In this document: positions 58,236 to 64,000 of the stretch, piece after piece | Layout: every line of letters starts with the position of its first letter | How positions within the stretch are numbered: position 1 is the first letter of the stretch | Assembly: GCA_033060915.1 (NCBI GenBank) | Contig: CM065378.1 | Coordinates: 53,477,501 to 53,541,500, forward strand | DNA from: Euryodendron excelsum | Lineage: Eukaryota; Streptophyta; Magnoliopsida; Ericales; Pentaphylacaceae | Direction of reading: 5' to 3' | DNA: 64,000 bases | The notes under the pieces: generated by a model | Seen by the model: the letters and a program-made list of their open reading frames with translations, nothing else | Database searches by the model: none | Told to the model about the DNA's origin: nothing | Position numbers and translations under genes: made by a program

Positions 58236-59822
58236 TGACTCACGCCACACGTGCACTCGAGATGAACCCAAGAGAAGGCCGGCAGAGTAGTATTACTCGA
58301 AGTACGAGATCATCCCGCAAGAAGTTGTGTGTGCACAATAACCACCAAATCTAGGACCACCCTCTCAATCGACCACTAAATTCTGGCAAAAACTCCTTAA
58401 AATGCAAAGTAAAAAAAAATGAAATATATATTTGTTATGGAAATGGGTTGGTTATCTAAATTAGCTAACTAACTAAGAGAGAACGACTTGAATCAAGTTT
58501 GATTTTTAACTTAATGTGACAAAGTCTCGGGGTTGACTGATCCAACCGATTATTGGTCTAAGAATTCCAAAAGAGGTATTCTATAACTCAAATCCTTTGA
58601 CTACAACGTGAGTCTCGGATTCGGAAGTTTTAGCGATAGAAACGGGGTGTCCTTTAGAAACCTCACACCTAGAATAAATCAAATCTTTAGAATCGAAGAC
58701 GAATACTATCGATTCGTGCAACGCCTATACTGAGTATGCACTCACGCATAAAGGTTACCGAATATAATCAATCGTTTAAGTTTTCAAAGGTTTCTAGAAT
58801 GAAGAACAACAAGAACCATATAATTAAAAGAATAGCTTGAAAATCCAAAAACACCCTCTTATGGTCAACCAAGACCTCCAATCGGTTTTCACATTCAATC
58901 TCGAGATGGGGGAAGTTAGCTACTCATTCCTATTTATGAATAATTTTGAAAATACATGAAGAAGAGCTAGAAATTCGACTTTAAAGAAATAACTCTACCA
59001 ACATTATGAATTTAATGCAAGAGAAGTGGAAGACCATATATTAAACTAATGCTTTAGAGGTTACGTTTACATCTAAGCTTAAATCTAACAAACAAAAGGT
59101 ACAATAAAGGAAGAAACATACAAAAACCCTAAAGTTGCAGTCCTTTCTGCTCTGATATCTCGAAAATAACAAGAAGGGTTGTATTTATAGGGATTACAAA
59201 GCGAACCCTAAAATCTGGACAAAAATAACCTTGCCGTTCGAACCGTTGAATTGGGCGTTCGAACACCCGTCACTGCGTTTTAACCGTTCAAACCGTTGAG
59301 ATGGGCGTTCGAACGGTAGGCTAATTTCTAATTTGCACGCCCACGGGCCGTTCGAACGGTCCATTTTGGAGTTCGAACGGTATGCCTTGTTTTCTTCTTT
59401 TCCTTCTTCTTACCGTTCGAACGGCTTTTTGAGGGTTCGAACCATAATCCCCTTTTTTGCTCAGTTCGGAATCGCCTCGTTTGAAACCCTTGGAGTTGGA
59501 ATTTGGCGAGGCTCATTAGACGCAAACATGATTTTTTTGGGGAGAGCTTTCCAACAGCTTATCAATTGCTCCATTCCAAGTCATGAGCAAAAAGTTGCAT
59601 GCTTCCCGAGACAAGACCCCAAGAATATTCCTTAATGATCTACGCTCTCGGCTTGGATCATTTCTTTGACTCCCAATTCACTCCTTTAGCTTCAGAAACC
59701 TATAATCAGATTGAGAAAAAGGGTCAATACAAAAGTATAGTAAAGAAAACAAACTTATTCCAAAACTACAACTAACAAGGGGTCGTTTAGAGGTAATAAA
59801 CTACACTTTCGTTGTCTAATCA
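58236..59822 (-). repeat. 5' LTR of the Athila-like element
   Basis: Direct copy of 46293-47872 with TGACTCACG and TCTAATCA ends. The palindrome cluster is at about 59232-59445, including CCGTTCGAACGG at 59348-59359 and 59413-59424. It has an extra CCGTTCAAACCGTT near 59283 that is absent from the other LTR. Sequence differences from the other LTR appear moderate (several per 100 bp in the first stretch), so insertion is not very recent. Confidence 0.95.
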
Positions 59823-59827
59823 GAAGT
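59823..59827. other. Target site duplication (right copy), GAAGT
   Basis: Matches 46288-46292 exactly. Removing the element and one copy rejoins the flanking giant-element sequence. Confidence 0.95.
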
Positions 59828-59924
59828 TAGAATGATGTATGATATACCCATGAATGGATACACAATTAAGACAGGAATATAAATAAATGTATGTACGGGT
59901 TTACACCGAGATTAAAATAAGTGC

Positions 59925-60310
59925 ATATTATACTTTTTGATGAATGCATGGGTTTACACAGGAATGTAATTGAATGCTTGTCATACTTTTTGATGAATAT
60001 ACCGGTTTATACAAGAATGGACTTGAATGCATATCATATTTTTTTTTATGAATGCCCAAGATTATACAAGATTAAAAATGAATGCACGTCATACTTTTTG
60101 ATAAATGCACTTGATTATACAAGAATGGAATTGAATATATGTCATACTTTTTGATGAATACACAAGATACTTTTTGATGAATTCTGAGGATTATACAAGA
60201 TTGAAAATGAATGCATATCATACTTTTTTATGAATGCACAGGATTATACAGGTTTGCATGTCATGAATGCACAGATTTATACAAGGATGATAATAAATGC
60301 ATGCCCTAGT
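59925..60310. repeat. Degenerate tandem array, unit about 53 bp
   Basis: CATACTTTTTGATGAATG-type starts recur near 59933, 59988, 60041, 60094, 60147, 60172 and 60224. Each is followed by a GATTATACAAG or GTTTATACAAG block and TGAATGCAT. The spacing is 53-55 bp except for one truncated unit. Confidence 0.85.
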
Positions 60311-62150
60311 AATGCCCCAAGGTTTGTGTTCAGTTGTAGGCGTTATGTCTTAGAATTAGGCAATCTTTCAAACTTTTGTTCTTTTCTTGGGATTCTCCTT
60401 TCTAATTCTGCCATTTTCTTGTTAGGATGTAATAACACTTGCACCATTCTCGGAGTTTTAACTTATTGACTCATTTTTTTTTCCTCTCTCTTGTTGGAAG
60501 GAAAAAAACTCTTTTTAATGGACCTCTCAATTTTCTTTTAGGAATATCTTTTGGGATTTGTGGACTCTCTTGAGTGACAGCCAACATCGCCTTTTGGCAA
60601 AGCAATAGTTAGCTTCCGCCTTTAGCCTGAGAAGACTGTGAAAGCTATTTAAAAGTGCAAAAAAGCCTAGTTTTTGATAGAACCATTGAACTTTTCAAAT
60701 TATAAGAGCCCTATAAAGACATGATCAATCAATGAAGGGAAATATAGATTTATGAATATCAAGATGCAACTTAACTTGAAAAGATCAACATCAAATATGC
60801 ACGAAACCACACAAAATGAGCACAATTGGTCGTGAGATGATCAAGACCATATTAGTGACAATGTAGTGCTGTAAGCGTGAACTTTACAGAGATTAATAAG
60901 AATATAGACTCTAGATGTGATTTAGGATGGCACACCATGTTTAATTGCCTGCAGATTAACACACTTAGAAGTCAAACCTGTCTCCTTCCATGATCTTTTT
61001 TTTTTTTATTTTTTATGGAATTTTGACCCTATCTCTTCAATGATGGAAACATTGAACATAAAGATATGGCGGCTTTCACACATATAAGTAGGTAGCCTTC
61101 CTCTCTTATCACATAACAATGGTTGTTGCACTCACACTCACTGCTAACCATTTCCATAAGTGATGGGATAGGGAATCGATAAAAGATCAATCTAGGTGTG
61201 TGATAATCCACAAATTTTTAACAATGGTGGAACCAACTAAAATAGATCGTAAAGGCATATTTCAGATTCTAAGAAATCTCGAGAAGTGTGCATTAAGATG
61301 AATATGAATCACTAATATGGTAAAGATCATTAAAACTATTGACTCATATTTATGTAAGTGATCATGCATACAAGATTCAATCTCAAACAAGCATGCACAT
61401 CAATCTTTTCACAATTGAATATTTGCCCTAGTGATTGCACATGTAGGACAAATATTATCAAAAATCTTTTTTTTTTGTTTTTTTGATTTTTTTTTCTTTC
61501 AAAGATTCAATCATCTTAGGCTTGCCAATGTGCGCCAATTTTCCTTTTGAGGGTTTAACTACTTGTTACTTTGCTAGGAAATCCTTCGAAGTTCACTCTT
61601 TGGGCTTCAACGAGCTATGTGATTGATCATCATCTCTCATCCCTCTGTATTTCCCCTCTTTTTACTTTCTATTTCTCTCTCCCCTCTTTTTGGAGTCGGA
61701 GATTGTTTCTGCTGAAGGTGATGCTTATGCTATCCCATCCTCCAAGTTACGGTATAATATTTTGGGGGAAAAATCTTTGGAGAAGAACATCACTAATGGA
61801 AAACCATGAGACAATGATATAAACATGAAAATCTTGAATCCTTTTCATTTAGATGATGTTATTTTCATGCTCAAATTTGAATTGAAAGCTAAAAGATAAG
61901 TTTGAAAGAAATTCTCCTTTTTGAAACAAGCTTTTCAAATGGGTCTGTGAGTCACACCATTTTCTACATGCCTCATATGATTGTGCAGGGATGGCTAAGC
62001 TTGAGGATTGGGTGGAGTTACAACATAGTGTTAAGGTGATGGTTGAAAGAGAATATCTTGTGAATTGGGTGGGATGCTGGAGGGTCCTCATAGGTTGGGC
62101 TGTACTCTTAGGCCTAGGAAAAAGAAAAAGAAAAACAAAATATAGTTGGC
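60311..62150. other. Low-information non-coding DNA within the giant element
   Basis: AT-rich with poly-T tracts (60997-61012, 61467-61495). A short plus-strand frame at 61991-62293 and an overlapping minus frame are shadows of one another and carry no domain. Nothing else is recognised. Confidence 0.4.
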
Positions 62151-62154
62151 ATGT

Positions 62155-62580
62155 GGCATTGGAGATTTTATGCAATGCATATCTTATGGAGGTCCTTTCT
62201 TTAATGGAATCTAGGCATGATGTTGAGTCCATTTTGGAGGTGAGGTTTTGCCTCTATATGCAATACAATAACTCTTCGGTATGGGCCGGTTGATACTTTT
62301 TTGTTTAGGCAATCCCACCTCCATGGACGGAGAGAGATTTGAATCTCTCTTGAGATATGGTTGTATGCATGTCATGAATCTTTAGGGTTACAGGGAATCC
62401 CTGGAGTTTAGGTGGGTTTGATTAGCATGAGGTTGGGTCGTCTCTTTCTCTCTATGGTTGATTGAATGCATGAGAATGCAATGACTCGAGTTTCTTGGAA
62501 CTCTTGTCTTGGAATGGATATCGATGCATGAGTATAATAATAGTGAATATGTGAGCAGCTTAATGGTAGCAAATGAGAAG
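62155..62580. repeat. Diverged direct repeat, copy 1
   Basis: Shares, in order, with 62700-63345: TTATGCAATGCAT, TATGCAATAC, GCAATCC..CCTCCAT/CTCCATA, a GAGAGATTTGAATCTCTCT/GAGGGATTAGAGCCCCTCT stem-like block, TTTAGGGTT, TCTCTNGGGTTGAT-type and TGGATATNNATGCATGA blocks. Strongly diverged. Confidence 0.65.
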
Positions 62581-62699
62581 TTTTATAAGACCTCTTTTTT
62601 GTCCTTGCTTCAGCCTCTGGCTTTCTTAGCCTTTGGAGATGAGGGAGATGATAAGAGAATGTGAAAAAAAAAACAAAAAAAATGAGAAGTTAGTGCCTT

Positions 62700-63345
62700 T
62701 GGATTAGAAATCTTTATGCAATGCATGCCTTAGGGATGCCCCTACTTTGAGAGGGGGACTAAATATGATGTTTTTAGCTTTTTATTTTGGAGATAAGGGG
62801 TTGCTCCTGTATGCAATACCGTACTTGTGCGATCCTGTCCATTCGTTTATTCATACATTCATTTGATGAAAGTAAGAAAGACATTTTCAGTGTATTTGAT
62901 TTTTATACATAAAATGGAAAGTACATTTGAAGGGGAAGGGGGAACACTTTCCACATGAACTTTTGCCTATCTACTAGGACCCTAAATTACTCTTGAGTCA
63001 TTGGATTCATCCTCTTTGATAGAGTTTGGTGAGAAACCTTGCTTCGCGGCTGCCTCTTGTCTTTTTAGCAATCCTATCTCCATAAGAAGAGAGGGATTAG
63101 AGCCCCTCTCATGGGATGAGATTTGATGCATGCTATAAGCCTTTAGGGTTGCTTGGAACCCTTAGGAGTTTCGGTAAGCATCGAATATGCAAGATTGACT
63201 TTGGGCCATTCTCTAGGGGTTGATCATGTGCATGAAAATGTAGTGACTTGAGTTTTTTTTAGAATTCTTATCTTGAAATGGATATTAATGCATGAACAGT
63301 ATAGTAAGTGCATGAATAACATAATAGCAGGAAATTAGCTGTTTA
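62700..63345. repeat. Diverged direct repeat, copy 2
   Basis: Partner of 62155-62580, longer because of about 170 extra bases around 62840-63050 (TTCATTTGATGAAAG to CTTGCTTCGCGG). In both copies the GAGAGATT..AATCTCTC-type block can fold on itself: copy 1 GAGAGATT/AATCTCTC, copy 2 GAGGGAT/CCCCTC. Confidence 0.65.
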
Positions 63346-64000
63346 AATGAACAGAAGATAAGGAAAAGTAAAGCAGTCACCTTTTCTTCCTTGGTTTTGA
63401 AATTGATGTGTGTGTCTTAATTCCGGCAGAGGTTCAACTATGCATAGGGTGCTACATAAGCATGAGGTTCGGGGTTACTAATGCTTCCTTAAAAGCTTAA
63501 TACCTGAACCTTCAAACCTCCGAAGTCCACCCCCGAGAGGGTGAACCCCATCTCTGGTTGGTGGTTCTAATGGGAGAACTATCAAGAGGTCGTAGGCTAA
63601 GAAACTAGCACAGTATCCGCCCCCAACCAATAAAATTTTCTCCCTTCTAACTAGAAGGATAGTAATCAGGTAGAATGCAAATATGAATGCATATGATAGT
63701 AAGCGTACCAAGTGTGTGTGGAATTTTAAAAAATGGAGGAAACAACTCAACAACATGCATCCATCCTGTCATACATGCATTCATGGCAGTTAAAGCATTC
63801 ACATAGTGAAAAGTATATGTCAACAAGGGTTCACCTACAAAAGAAATACAAAGAGTTAGTACATTTTGAAAAACTCAATGCAAGAGGAAAATAAATAATC
63901 AATGCAAGAGCATGAATGTAGAAATTAATGCAAGGGCATGAATAATTGAATAAATGCAAGCGATTACACTTTTTGGAAAACTTTGGAACATTTTTTGAAA
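63346..64000. other. Right end of window, non-coding
   Basis: AT-rich. A minus-strand frame at 63478-63756 (92 codons) is hydrophobic with a Gly/Pro-rich N-terminal half and matches no family I know. GC-richer piece 63520-63640. Treated as part of the giant element. Confidence 0.4.

Larger units (their letters stand above)
46293..59822 (-). mobile_element. Complete Athila-like Ty3 LTR retrotransposon, 13.5 kb, coding regions broken
   Basis: The element has direct LTRs of 1580 and 1587 bp, target duplication GAAGT, a tRNA-Asp-type primer site and a G-rich tract before the 3' LTR. On the minus strand the order is leader, gag, protease, reverse transcriptase, RNase H, integrase, about 1.5 kb of non-coding DNA, env-like region, 1.7 kb non-coding, LTR. 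Integrase at the end of pol and an extra env-like region after it fit the Athila lineage. Stops and frameshifts occur in every coding region, so the copy is not autonomous. It is inserted in a larger retroelement. Confidence 0.93.
59828..64000 (-). mobile_element. Internal region of the giant Tat/Ogre-like element (right part), continues past the window
   Basis: AT-rich, almost non-coding DNA continuing from 46287 across the nested insertion. It consists of degenerate tandem arrays and diverged duplications (59925-60310; 62155-63345) with phrases such as GAATGCATG recurring throughout. No gag, RT or integrase motif is visible, as in the long non-coding internal parts of such elements. Assignment to the same element as 38814-46287 rests on the target-site join. 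That identity is inferred. Confidence 0.45.

Noticed and set aside
61849..62293. Overlapping minus (127 codons) and plus (100 codons) frames
   Set aside because: Both lie in the diverged duplication of the giant element, with no domain and no support from the second copy.
63478..63756. Minus-strand 92-codon frame with hydrophobic half
   Set aside because: No recognisable domain and located in low-complexity retroelement DNA; codon pattern not convincing.

Overview
The window is nuclear DNA of a flowering plant, most likely a eudicot with a large, repeat-rich genome. The evidence is an AT-rich background, GT-AG introns carrying many small transposons, nested LTR retrotransposons, and one host gene that closely matches plant UBP26, the plant counterpart of animal USP48.

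Region 1-12.8 kb has no recognised gene. It holds AT-rich DNA with poly-T and GA tracts, a 49-base G homopolymer at 2097-2145, and a pair of old direct repeats (about 4285-5160 and 6955-7757) that look like decayed LTRs. It also holds a TIR element rich in the word CCGTGTCC (8100-8638), a 94-bp tandem duplication, and a GC-richer block with a TATA box (about 10420-11430).

Region 12804-31405 (minus strand) is a complete gene for ubiquitin carboxyl-terminal hydrolase 26. Thirteen exons join with consistent phases and GT-AG junctions into a 1092-residue open frame: a USP catalytic domain (Cys117, His362, Asp379), DUSP-type repeats and a C-terminal ubiquitin-like domain. The family removes ubiquitin from histone H2B and supports heterochromatic silencing. 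The introns are loaded with mobile DNA. Intron 11 (5.4 kb) alone holds a 2-kb long-TIR element, a SINE remnant with a 20+ bp target duplication, a second CCGTGTCC element and a small TIR element.

Region 31.4-38.8 kb has the UBP26 promoter side, then AT-rich DNA and a badly broken hAT-type transposase (about 34442-36120, minus).

Region 38.8-64 kb is nested retrotransposons. A 5.26-kb LTR-like block (38814-44072, minus), followed by a polypurine tract, looks like the 3' LTR of a giant Tat/Ogre-like Ty3 element whose internal sequence continues to the end of the window. A complete 13.5-kb Athila-like Ty3 element (46293-59822, minus) is inserted into it, with 1.58-kb LTRs, target duplication GAAGT, a tRNA-Asp-type primer site, and broken gag, protease, RT/RNase H, integrase and env-like regions. 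A cluster of TTCGAA-centred palindromes lies just upstream of the TATA box in both LTRs and recurs between integrase and the env-like region. The giant element's LTR and internal DNA consist largely of degenerate tandem duplications, one of which carries a hairpin with an apparently compensatory change.
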